DNA of 7,808 nucleotides from an uncultured Collinsella sp. (GTDB lineage Bacteria > Actinomycetota > Coriobacteriia > Coriobacteriales > Coriobacteriaceae). The stretch is taken from the NCBI GenBank assembly GCA_900544225.1, contig UQUD01000086.1, positions 1-7,808 of the forward strand, in the 5' to 3' direction. How positions within the stretch are numbered: the first letter of the stretch is position 1; each line of letters opens with the position of its first letter. Below are positions 1 to 6,309 of this stretch, piece after piece. The position numbers were made by a program, and so were the translations under genes. The notes under the pieces were generated by a model that saw only the letters and a list, made by a program, of their open reading frames with translations, did not search any database and was not told where the DNA came from.

Positions 1-15
1 GCGGGTGGTTTCTGA

Positions 16-38
16 TGCGGCGCGCTGCGCGCCCCGCA
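16..38. other. GC-rich imperfect hairpin at the left edge
   Basis: TGCGG and CGCG pair with CGCG and CCGCA around a CTG loop, leaving a two-base bulge. The core reads GGCGCG-CTG-CGCGCC. No T-tract follows, so it is not a standard intrinsic terminator. It could be the end of an upstream gene or a structured 3' tail. A short plus-strand frame ends in TAA at 44-46, which would fit the tail of an upstream gene, but 14 codons are too few to call one. Confidence 0.35.
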
Positions 39-59
39 CAGGCTAAAGCCCGTAAAGCG

Positions 60-93
60 AACGATAGGTGGGACATATGTCCCACCTATCGTT
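60..93. repeat. Perfect 34-bp palindrome
   Basis: The left half AACGATAGGTGGGACAT (60-76) is the exact reverse complement of the right half (77-93), with no spacer. As RNA it would fold into a long hairpin, with a CATATG-like apex once the innermost pairs open. Only TTT (92-94) follows it. It sits about 20 bp upstream of the weak -35 region of the L,D-transpeptidase promoter. It could be a terminator of an upstream gene, a dispersed intergenic repeat, or a large regulator-binding palindrome. The sequence alone cannot choose between these. Confidence 0.8.
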
Positions 94-109
94 TATCGCC
101 ACTGTTTTC

Positions 110-140
110 GTAACACAAGCAACTGCGTAATCGCTATAAT
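110..140 (+). promoter_or_regulatory. Probable promoter of the L,D-transpeptidase gene
   Basis: A consensus TATAAT -10 box lies at 135-140. The -35 is weak: GTAACA at 110-115 (19-bp spacing) is the best candidate. The expected transcript start near 147 gives a leader of about 50 nt before the ATG at 198. The leader holds the GAAGGA ribosome site at 182-187. No -10 box of similar quality was seen before the exporter genes, so this promoter could also serve them by readthrough. Confidence 0.6.
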
Positions 141-197
141 TCAAGCCCAGTTAAAACACGATGAGCCGCAAAGCGAAACTCGAAGGAAATATACACG

Positions 198-1934
198 ATG
201 TCGCAAATCGACCGCAGCCAACTGATCCCCGATCCGCAACAGCCCAGCAGGCAGCCCGGAGGCATCCAATCGCCGCGTCCCGTCGCGCCAGCCCAAGGCC
301 AACAGCACGGCGCGGCAAATACCTCCCCGCGCCCCAATCGGGGCCAGCATCAGCAGCGTCAGCAGCGTTCCGCACATGGCGCCGGTCACAACCAGAGCCC
401 TTCGCACACTCGAGTTTCCAACAACCGCGGCCCCGCCAACAACCGCTCCGCAAAGGGCAATAAGACGGGTGGCAAGACGGCGTTCTTCGTCGTCCTCGGC
501 CTCGTCGCTATCGTCTATATCGTGGGCGTCGTGGCGTTTTCGCAGATTGCCTACCCCAACACTACCATCGCCGGCGTCGATATCTCGTTTTCCAACGCCT
601 CTTCCGCCGCTACCAAGGTCAACTCAGCGTGGAAGCACTACAAGCTCACCGTTTCGGGTGAAGACTTTAGTTGGACCTATCAGCCCGAATCCGATGAGCC
701 CATCGTCGACGGCGAGGCAGCTGCCCACGAGATTATCGGCAGCAACGAGCCGCTGCTGTGGCCTTCGCGCCTGATTGCCTCGCTCGGCGGCAAGAACGTT
801 AGCGCGACCAAAAACGGTACCATCGACCTGGAACAGGACGTCGACCTGTCCATGCTCTCGGACGCCTTTGACCAAAAGCAGTTCGAGGAGGATCTGGGTG
901 CCGCCATCGACGCATTCAACGAGGGCCGCACGGGTACCTTTGAGGCATCGAGCTCCTACGACGAGAAGGCGGGCAAGTTCACGATCGAGAAGGCCCGCTC
1001 CAACGAAAAGCTCAACCGCGAGCATGTCATTAAGTATGCGGAGATCGAGCTCGCGTCGCTGTCCGAGACCGTCGATCTTACGAAGCTCGGAAACGATGCC
1101 TACGAGCCGCTCAACGGCACGCTCACCAACGACCAGATCCAGGCCGCATGCGATGCCGCCAACAACTTCCTGGGCGTTAACGTGATCCTTAAGCTCAACG
1201 GCAACGATGCCGGCAAGGTCGACGGCAGCTCGGTGCTGCAGTGGATCAGTTTTGCCGACCCCGCGAACCCCACACTTGACACCTCCCAGATCAGCAACTG
1301 GGCAGCAGACCTCGCCAATGGCTTTAACACCGTGGGCTCCACTCGTTGGTGGACGCGCGCCGATGGCAAGCAATGTGCCGTCGAAGGCGGTGACTTTGGT
1401 TGGTCTATCGATAGCAGCACGCTTGCCAAGCAGGTCGAGGATGCTATTAACAACAAGCAGACCGGCGAGATTGAGATCAATTACTCCCAGAAGGCCGACA
1501 CCTTTACCGCCAAGGGCGAGCCCGATTGGAAAGCGTATATCGACGTCGACCTGTCCGAGCAGCACGCGCGCTACTATGACGAGGGCGGCAATATCGTGTG
1601 GGAGGCCAACTTTATTTCCGGCAAACCGGGCGAAGACGCCACCCCCGAGGGCGTGTGGCAGATCAACAGCAACGACGGCGCCACCAAGCTTATCGGCGCC
1701 AAGGACCCCAAGACCGGTAAGCCCAAATACGAGAGCCCGGTGAGCTACTGGATGCCGTTTGAGGGCAACATGGTTGGCTTCCACGACGCTACCTGGCAAA
1801 ACGATTCGAGTTTCGATAGTGCCGAATCGTACAAATGGTGCGGTAGCCACGGCTGCATCAATCTGCGCCTGGCCGATGCCAAGGCGCTCCACGACTGCAT
1901 CAAAGTCGGTCTGTGCGTGGTCGTGCATTCGTAG
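198..1934 (+). CDS. Membrane-anchored L,D-transpeptidase (YkuD domain)
   Basis: The 578-aa protein should form 3-3 peptidoglycan crosslinks or attach molecules to peptidoglycan outside the membrane, using a catalytic cysteine. Residues 1-93 are a cytoplasmic tail rich in Pro, Gln, Asn, Ser and basic residues, with almost no hydrophobic stretches. Residues about 95-117 are one membrane segment. The long extracellular middle part (about 120-440) resembles the paired PG_binding_4-type modules found in actinobacterial and Firmicutes L,D-transpeptidases. The YkuD domain covers about 444-578. It has the expected upstream His529 (GFHD) and the SHGCIN motif with His551 and nucleophile Cys553, followed by Arg557. 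The protein ends soon after the domain and looks complete. The start is supported by GAAGGA at 182-187, 10 nt before the ATG. An ATG at 161 is in another frame. The exporter genes follow after 128 bp. The catalytic assignment is firm; the module names in the middle are by resemblance. Confidence 0.95.
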   Translation: MSQIDRSQLIPDPQQPSRQPGGIQSPRPVAPAQGQQHGAANTSPRPNRGQHQQRQQRSAHGAGHNQSPSHTRVSNNRGPANNRSAKGNKTGGKTAFFVVLGLVAIVYIVGVVAFSQIAYPNTTIAGVDISFSNASSAATKVNSAWKHYKLTVSGEDFSWTYQPESDEPIVDGEAAAHEIIGSNEPLLWPSRLIASLGGKNVSATKNGTIDLEQDVDLSMLSDAFDQKQFEEDLGAAIDAFNEGRTGTFEASSSYDEKAGKFTIEKARSNEKLNREHVIKYAEIELASLSETVDLTKLGNDAYEPLNGTLTNDQIQAACDAANNFLGVNVILKLNGNDAGKVDGSSVLQWISFADPANPTLDTSQISNWAADLANGFNTVGSTRWWTRADGKQCAVEGGDFGWSIDSSTLAKQVEDAINNKQTGEIEINYSQKADTFTAKGEPDWKAYIDVDLSEQHARYYDEGGNIVWEANFISGKPGEDATPEGVWQINSNDGATKLIGAKDPKTGKPKYESPVSYWMPFEGNMVGFHDATWQNDSSFDSAESYKWCGSHGCINLRLADAKALHDCIKVGLCVVVHS

Positions 1935-1998
1935 CACGTCACGCGCAACGCAACAAAGCTCAGCGACACCTACCTTTCGATGCTGAAAGAAACGCGCC

Positions 1999-2028
1999 TA
2001 TGCGCCCGCCCCAACCGGTGGGCGCATA
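1999..2028 (+). other. Stem-loop between the transpeptidase and exporter genes
   Basis: TATGCGCCCGCC pairs with GGTGGGCGCATA around a CCAACC loop, giving a 12-bp stem with one G-T wobble. It lies 64 nt after the transpeptidase stop and 34 nt before the exporter start. The sequence after it (TACTTATC) is not a proper T-tract, so it would be a weak terminator at best. It may instead be an attenuator, an RNA-processing site or a 3' stabiliser. A smaller CTTTC/GAAAG repeat (about 1974-1989) lies just before it. Confidence 0.55.
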
Positions 2029-2062
2029 TACTTATCGCGGTATGTTCTATAAAGGAGACGCT

Positions 2063-3475
2063 ATGTCGAATGTCCCCACCATCACCCCGGGCCCCGACGA
2101 TACCGGGCGCGTGCCGGAAGGCGCATCTGAAACTCTACCGCTCATCACAAGCGCCCCCACGGTGCAGCAAAACGACGGCGAGCAAGGTAACGCCGGAATA
2201 TCCGACGATGAGGCCTACGCAAAGCTCAAGGCGAAGCGTGCCGAGCGTCGGCGCAAAAAGCTCGTCCGCCGCGGCATCGCTGCCGGCATCGTGGGCGCTA
2301 TTGTGCTCATCGCCGTTGTTGTTACTTTAGTCGTCAACGCAATGCCAGCTGGTACCAGCGAGCCAGTGACCGACATGGTCACCGAGGGCACGTTTACAAC
2401 TACCGTTGAGGCAAAAGGCCAGCTCATGCCCATCTCGGCTTCGGTCGTCTCCCCTTCTGTCGACGGCACGGTAGCATCGATCAACGTGCAGGCCGGTCAG
2501 AGCGTCAACGAGGGCGACGTGCTCATGACCATCAAAAACGATGAGCTCGACAACGCCGTTGCCGAGGCGAAGCGCGCGGTCACGGCCGCACAGGAAGACC
2601 TGAAAAACGCACAAGCGGCGCTCGCCGCCGCACAGGCAGCACCGACGCTGGATGCCGACGGAGCAACCGCCCCGGCGGACGCAACCGCCGACGCCAGCGC
2701 CGTCTCGAGCGCCCAGCGCAATCTCGCCTCGGCCCAGGCAACCCTGGACCAGGCAAACGCCAAGGCGGCCGAACGCACCGTAAAGGCCCCCAGTTCGGGT
2801 AGCATCGTCGAGCTCAACGCCAAAGTGGGCGCCACGGTGACCGGAGGCATGGTCATGGGCGAAGGCGACACAAGCGGTGGCAAGCAATGCATGCAGATCG
2901 CCGACCTTTCCAAGATGAAGGTGACGGTTCAGGTGGGCGAAAAGGACATCGCCAAGATCGCCGTGGGCCAGAGCGCCAACGTTACCTATCCCGCGTTTCC
3001 CGATATCGTGAGCCAGGGCACCGTCACGGCTATCGCATCGGTGGCAAACTCCGACGCCGCCAACGGTGGTGGCGGAAGCGTGACCTTTAACGTGGACATC
3101 CTCATCGAGGCACCCGATAGCCGCCTTAAGCCCGGTATGACTGCCGAGGTCTCGGTGGTGACCGAGCAGCTTGACGACGTGGTCATGGTGCCCACTATGG
3201 CGCTGATGACCGAGGACGGCGAACACTATTACGTCAACGTGGCAACCGATAACGAAGGCAAGGAAACGCGCCGCGTGAAGGTGACCGTCGTGACGCAAAA
3301 CGACAACGACGCCGTGGTCGGCAAGACGCAGGTCAAGCGCGACGACCAGGGCAACGAGATCAACCCCGACGTGCCGGTTACCAAGCTGCGCGATGGAGAC
3401 ACCATCGTGGTGGATACCGGCGCGGGCATGACGGCAGACGGCGGCGACAGTATGCCTGCCGATGAGGGCATGTAA
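2063..3475 (+). CDS. MacA/HlyD-type periplasmic-adaptor-like subunit of ABC exporter
   Basis: The 470-aa membrane fusion protein should link the permease to its substrate on the outer face of the membrane. Residues 1-70 are cytoplasmic and end in a very basic run (KAKRAERRRKK). Residues 71-92 are a membrane anchor. Then come the first half of a lipoyl-like domain (about 125-160, with GTVASINVQAGQSVNEGD), a coiled-coil hairpin (about 162-235) split by an Ala/Asp/Thr-rich turn at 193-213, the second lipoyl half (about 237-260, KAPSSGSIVELNAKVG), a beta-barrel (about 283-370) and a membrane-proximal part. The tail is acidic and Met/Gly-rich. The ATG at 2063 is chosen because AAAGGAG lies at 2051-2057. 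The frame stays open upstream to 1913, but that part overlaps the previous gene and has no good ribosome site. Its TAA overlaps the next ATG (TAATG). In monoderms such adaptors (YknX-like) work without an outer-membrane channel. The substrate is unknown. Confidence 0.92.
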   Translation: MSNVPTITPGPDDTGRVPEGASETLPLITSAPTVQQNDGEQGNAGISDDEAYAKLKAKRAERRRKKLVRRGIAAGIVGAIVLIAVVVTLVVNAMPAGTSEPVTDMVTEGTFTTTVEAKGQLMPISASVVSPSVDGTVASINVQAGQSVNEGDVLMTIKNDELDNAVAEAKRAVTAAQEDLKNAQAALAAAQAAPTLDADGATAPADATADASAVSSAQRNLASAQATLDQANAKAAERTVKAPSSGSIVELNAKVGATVTGGMVMGEGDTSGGKQCMQIADLSKMKVTVQVGEKDIAKIAVGQSANVTYPAFPDIVSQGTVTAIASVANSDAANGGGGSVTFNVDILIEAPDSRLKPGMTAEVSVVTEQLDDVVMVPTMALMTEDGEHYYVNVATDNEGKETRRVKVTVVTQNDNDAVVGKTQVKRDDQGNEINPDVPVTKLRDGDTIVVDTGAGMTADGGDSMPADEGM

Positions 3476-4248
3476 TGCGCCCCGTCATCGACATCCGCAA
3501 CGTGCACCGCATCTTTGAGAGCGAGGCCGGTTGCGCTCACATCCTGCACAATGTGAGCCTGGCGGTGGACCCCGGTGAGTTCGTCGCCGTCACTGGCCCC
3601 TCAGGCTCGGGCAAGTCGACACTCATGAACATCCTGGGTTGCTTGGACAAGCCGACGGCGGGCGACTATTACCTGCAGGGGCTCAATGTCGCTGAACTCG
3701 ACGATGATGAGCTCACCGAGGTGCGTGCGCTGAGCATTGGCTTTGTCTTTCAAAGTTTCAACCTGCTGCCGCGTCTGTCGGTTATCGAAAACGTCATGCT
3801 GCCGCTGTCCTACACCAATGTGCCGCGCAGCCAGCGCGAGATGCGCGCCGTGCACGCGCTGCAAGCTGTCACGCTTCCGGTCGACCATTGGGACCACCGC
3901 ATATCAGAACTCTCGGGCGGACAGATGCAACGCGTCGCCATCGCGCGTGCCCTCGTCAACGATCCGCCCATCATTTTGGCCGACGAGCCCACGGGTAACC
4001 TAGACTCGGCAACCGGGGCGCTCGTCATGGAAACCTTCCACAAGCTCCAGGAGCGCGGCAAGACCATCGTGCTCATCACGCACGACCCGGGCATTGCCGC
4101 CGAGGCCGACCGTGCCGTAACCATTCGCGACGGGCGTATCCATGACGGCGCATATATCGCGCACGCGCCGAATACGCTACGCGGGGCCGTCAGCAACCTA
4201 CCCGCGATTTATGCACCTTCTACACCGCCGAAAGGAGCGAAGGCATGA
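3475..4248 (+). CDS. MacB/LolD-class ABC exporter ATP-binding protein
   Basis: The 257-aa ATPase powers the adaptor-permease complex from the cytoplasmic side. All nucleotide-binding motifs are present: Walker [10 protein letters not shown] (41-49), Q-loop Gln93 in [10 protein letters not shown], signature LSGGQ (146-150), Walker B IILADE (166-171), D-loop NLD (175-177) and switch His203 (THD). The Q-loop region and [10 protein letters not shown] following it are typical of the MacB/LolD/FtsE group of mechanotransmission ABC proteins. About 30 residues after the domain (228-257) are not conserved in the family and look flexible. The start codon shares its A with the TAA of the adaptor gene, with GAGGG about 6 nt upstream. 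The stop overlaps the permease start as ATGA. These overlaps indicate translational coupling and near-equal production of the three subunits. It is a separate ATPase, unlike fused MacB of Gram-negative bacteria. Confidence 0.96.
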   Translation: MRPVIDIRNVHRIFESEAGCAHILHNVSLAVDPGEFVAVTGPSGSGKSTLMNILGCLDKPTAGDYYLQGLNVAELDDDELTEVRALSIGFVFQSFNLLPRLSVIENVMLPLSYTNVPRSQREMRAVHALQAVTLPVDHWDHRISELSGGQMQRVAIARALVNDPPIILADEPTGNLDSATGALVMETFHKLQERGKTIVLITHDPGIAAEADRAVTIRDGRIHDGAYIAHAPNTLRGAVSNLPAIYAPSTPPKGAKA

Positions 4249-5459
4249 GCACCCGCGATCTCGTACAAGAAGCCCTGCACTCGCTCGAGGCCAACAAGGG
4301 GCGCAGTCTGCTCACCATCTTGGGCATCGTCATTGGCATCGCCTCGGTCATAGCCATGACCTCGCTCATCGGCGGCATCCAAAACAGCTTGGTCAACAGC
4401 TTGGGCCTCAACGCGGCCCGCATGGTGCAGATCTACTCGTCCCAAGAGCTCACCGATTCGGATGTCGAGAAGCTGCGCAAGACGATGCCGCAAATCGAGC
4501 AGATCGGCATCGTCGACAGCGCCTATTCCGAGTACAAAGTTGGGGATAAAAGCTATACCGTCATGGCCCAAGGTGTCGATAGCGACATGCTCGATGCCGT
4601 GGGCGCCAGCAAGATCGTTGCCGGTCGCACCTATAACGACATCGAGTCCAAATCCGGCGCGCGCGTGGCGCTCATTGGCCGCGGCGGCGCCGATCAACTG
4701 TACGGCAACGAACAGGACGCGATTGGCAAGACCATCAAGGTTTCGAGCGGAGACGTGCAGATTATTGGCGTCATCGACGGCGGCAACGACTCCATGGGCT
4801 CGCTGAGCCTGTACATGCCACGAGAAACGATCGCCGAGCTTTTCGGCGATGACAATCCATCGTTTCCCAGTGTGACGGCACTCGCCGCCGAGGGCACCGA
4901 TATGGACGAGCTCTGCAAGACGATCGAGTCCAAGGTGCGCAGCATGAAGGGCATCTCGGAGGACGACGAGTACGACAGCGTGTCGGCAAGCTCCATGAAG
5001 AGCGCTATCGATGCCCTCAACTCCTTTATGGGCGCCTTCTCGCTCATCATGGGCGCCGTTGCTGGCATCTCACTTTTAGTCGGCGGTATCGGCATTATGA
5101 ACATGATGCTCACCAACGTGACCGAGCGCATTCGCGAGATCGGTATTCGCCGCGCTCTGGGCGCAAGCCGACGCGATATCACGGCCCAGTTTTTGGCCGA
5201 ATCCTCGGCGCTGTGCATCACCGGCGGCATTTTAGGTGTCGTGATTGGCTATCTGCTGGCCTGGGGGCTCACGTTCTTTGCCGCCAACTCGGGCATTATG
5301 AGCGAGTTCGGAGCCACCGGGACGATTACGCCGAGCTTCTCCATTACAACTGTGCTGCTCGCGTTTGCCGTATCGGTCGGCATCGGCGTCATCTTTGGCT
5401 TCTATCCCGCCCGCCGGGCAGCAAAACTCGACCCCGTGGAGTGCCTGCGCTACCAGTAG
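4245..5459 (+). CDS. MacB/FtsX-type ABC exporter permease
   Basis: The 404-aa protein is the membrane part of the exporter. It has the standard fold of this group: a short cytoplasmic N-terminus, TM1 (about 21-43, after the KGRSLLTILGIVIGI motif), a large extracytoplasmic MacB_PCD-like domain (about 44-262), and three further membrane segments (about 264-289, 322-346 and 367-387). The cytoplasmic loop with TERIREIGIRRALGASRRDI (293-312) is the conserved coupling stretch that contacts the ATPase. The C-terminus PARRAAKLDPVECLRYQ is also the family signature and shows that the gene is complete. The start is set by AAAGGAG at 4231-4237, 7 nt upstream. Relatives (YknZ, MacB, SalY-like) move peptides, antibiotics or lipoproteins, or act in defence against antimicrobial peptides. 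Which applies here cannot be read from sequence. The gene ends 8 nt before a large inverted repeat. Confidence 0.95.
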   Translation: MSTRDLVQEALHSLEANKGRSLLTILGIVIGIASVIAMTSLIGGIQNSLVNSLGLNAARMVQIYSSQELTDSDVEKLRKTMPQIEQIGIVDSAYSEYKVGDKSYTVMAQGVDSDMLDAVGASKIVAGRTYNDIESKSGARVALIGRGGADQLYGNEQDAIGKTIKVSSGDVQIIGVIDGGNDSMGSLSLYMPRETIAELFGDDNPSFPSVTALAAEGTDMDELCKTIESKVRSMKGISEDDEYDSVSASSMKSAIDALNSFMGAFSLIMGAVAGISLLVGGIGIMNMMLTNVTERIREIGIRRALGASRRDITAQFLAESSALCITGGILGVVIGYLLAWGLTFFAANSGIMSEFGATGTITPSFSITTVLLAFAVSVGIGVIFGFYPARRAAKLDPVECLRYQ

Positions 5460-5467
5460 AACCTCAA

Positions 5468-5544
5468 CCCTGAGTTGCGGTGAAATAGGGAGTGTTTAGG
5501 CCGCTAGAAGACCAATTCAGTCCTTATTTCACCGCAACTCAGGG
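5468..5544. repeat. 77-bp inverted-repeat element between convergent genes
   Basis: The arms CCCTGAGTTGCGGTGAAATA (5468-5487) and its exact reverse complement (5525-5544) are 20 bp long and perfect. Partial pairing continues inward (GGGAGTG against CAGTCCT, then GGCC), so the element can fold into one long imperfect hairpin. It fills most of the 102-bp gap between the permease stop and the TetR stop. No T-tract follows on either strand. No target-site duplication is visible. It may be a small dispersed repeat of MITE or REP type, a two-way terminator without U-tract, or an mRNA 3' stabiliser. Confidence 0.85.
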
Positions 5545-5561
5545 AGGATAAGGCGCTAGTG

Positions 5562-6173
5562 CTATTCGAAACGAGATTCCAAGCTCGACAGGCCGTTAAG
5601 AGTCAAGTCGTTGGCGACCGCCGAGACGCGCTCGATGGGAACCGAGCCATCGGACAACGCCCACGTGCGATAGATGCCGATAATACCGGACAGCAAAAAC
5701 GCCAGGTAGTAATCGAACATCTCATCCTTTAGACCCTCGGGCAGCAGATCGCGCTCAGCGATCTCGTGCTCGAGCGGCACACGCAGACGAGCCATAAAGT
5801 CGTCGAGCGGAATGTTTTCGATCAACTGGCGATTAAGCACCAGGTTGTTGCACAGCGCCTCGTTAACGGTCTTGAAAAAGGACGCCGCAGCGCCAAGTGC
5901 GCGCTCGTTGGTGTCGCCGCCCATGGAGGAAAGCGTCTTCTCGACTGAATCGACGATCATCTCGACCACATCGACGGCAATGGCGTCGAGCAAGCCGTCG
6001 ACCGTGCCAAAGTGCACGTAGAAGGTCTTACGGTCGACATTTGCCTCGCGCGCGATAGCGCTCACCGTAATATCGGCCAGGGGCTTTTCCATAAGCAGTC
6101 GCTCAAACGCCGAAAGAATCGCATTGCGACTACGGACGATACGACGGTCAAGGCGCGGTTTGGTGGTAGCCAT
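5562..6173 (-). CDS. TetR/AcrR-family transcriptional regulator
   Basis: The 203-aa protein should be a dimeric DNA-binding regulator that releases its operator on ligand binding. The N-terminal domain (about 10-57) has the TetR helix-turn-helix: ITVSAIAREANVDRKTFYVHFGTVDGLL (continuous from about 35) with the recognition helix at DRKTFYVHF. The C-terminal ligand domain (about 65-203) resembles the TetR_C_8 type, judged from YYLAFLLSGIIGIYRTWALSD near 155-175. Ligand identity is not predictable. The start is supported by GAAGGGGA (+ strand 6181-6188), 7 nt before the ATG. The gene is convergent with the exporter operon and lies downstream of, and codirectional with, the UPF0104-like gene. Two inverted repeats overlap its probable promoter, which suggests autoregulation. 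Exporter control is plausible by proximity but not shown. Confidence 0.93.
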   Translation of the reverse strand: MATTKPRLDRRIVRSRNAILSAFERLLMEKPLADITVSAIAREANVDRKTFYVHFGTVDGLLDAIAVDVVEMIVDSVEKTLSSMGGDTNERALGAAASFFKTVNEALCNNLVLNRQLIENIPLDDFMARLRVPLEHEIAERDLLPEGLKDEMFDYYLAFLLSGIIGIYRTWALSDGSVPIERVSAVANDLTLNGLSSLESRFE

Positions 6174-6198
6174 AGACGAGTCCCCTTCATGTCAACAG

Positions 6199-6225
6199 CC
6201 CACCTGTAAGTCCTCTACATGTGGG
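6199..6225. promoter_or_regulatory. Inverted repeat in tetR leader, candidate operator 1
   Basis: CCCACCTGTA (6199-6208) and TACATGTGGG (6216-6225) are reverse complements at 9 of 10 positions with a 7-bp spacer. The repeat covers the expected transcript start and early leader of the regulator gene. Its 27-bp length and two-fold symmetry fit a dimeric regulator site. As RNA it could also fold into a leader hairpin. Confidence 0.5.
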
Positions 6226-6226
6226 A

Positions 6227-6250
6227 GATAATCAACGTAAGAGGATTATC
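6227..6250. promoter_or_regulatory. Inverted repeat over tetR promoter, candidate operator 2
   Basis: GATAATC (6227-6233) and GATTATC (6244-6250) are exact reverse complements with a 10-bp spacer, 24 bp in total. One arm coincides with the candidate -10 box of the regulator gene and the other lies next to the candidate -35. A protein bound here would block transcription. It is 1 bp from the neighbouring 27-bp repeat. Confidence 0.5.
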
Positions 6251-6256
6251 CTACAA
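6228..6256 (-). promoter_or_regulatory. Candidate promoter of the TetR gene
   Basis: Read on the minus strand, TTGTAG (6251-6256) and GATTAT (6228-6233) are separated by 17 bp. The match to consensus is moderate (3 of 6 and 4 of 6). A second possible -10, GATAAT, lies at 6245-6250. Either choice puts the inverted repeats over the promoter. The transcript would start near 6221 and have a leader of about 48 nt. Confidence 0.4.
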
Positions 6257-6309
6257 CTCACATCGCAATGACGACCGTCATCAAGAACGCACGACTCGCC
6301 CACTGAGTC

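Noticed and set aside
3..113. An open plus-strand frame running through the 34-bp palindrome to a stop at 111-113
   Set aside because: It has about 36 codons from the window edge, no domain, and overlaps a perfect palindrome and the promoter region. It could be the tail of an upstream gene, but nothing here supports it.
624..1937. A 437-codon open frame on the minus strand, antisense to the L,D-transpeptidase
   Set aside because: The plus-strand gene has clear domains and a ribosome site. The antisense product shows no recognisable domain and is expected from GC-rich codon bias.
1913..2062. An upstream extension of the adaptor gene starting at 1913
   Set aside because: It overlaps the transpeptidase gene, includes the stem-loop at 1999-2028, and lacks a ribosome site, while AAAGGAG precedes the ATG at 2063.
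2327..3298. A 323-codon open frame on the minus strand, antisense to the adaptor gene
   Set aside because: The translation is His/Gly/Val-rich without domain features and covers a well-supported coding sequence.
60..6225. Shared CCCACCT/AGGTGGG heptamers in the 34-bp palindrome and in the tetR leader repeat
   Set aside because: The half-sites differ in orientation and spacing, and a 7-base match in 7.8 kb is not strong evidence of a common regulator.
6268..6281. A short inverted repeat, ATGACG-AC-CGTCAT, after the UPF0104-like gene, with a similar TGACCGTCA at 7614-7622
   Set aside because: The arms are only 4-6 bp, there is no T-tract, and the likeness between the two sites is short enough to be chance.
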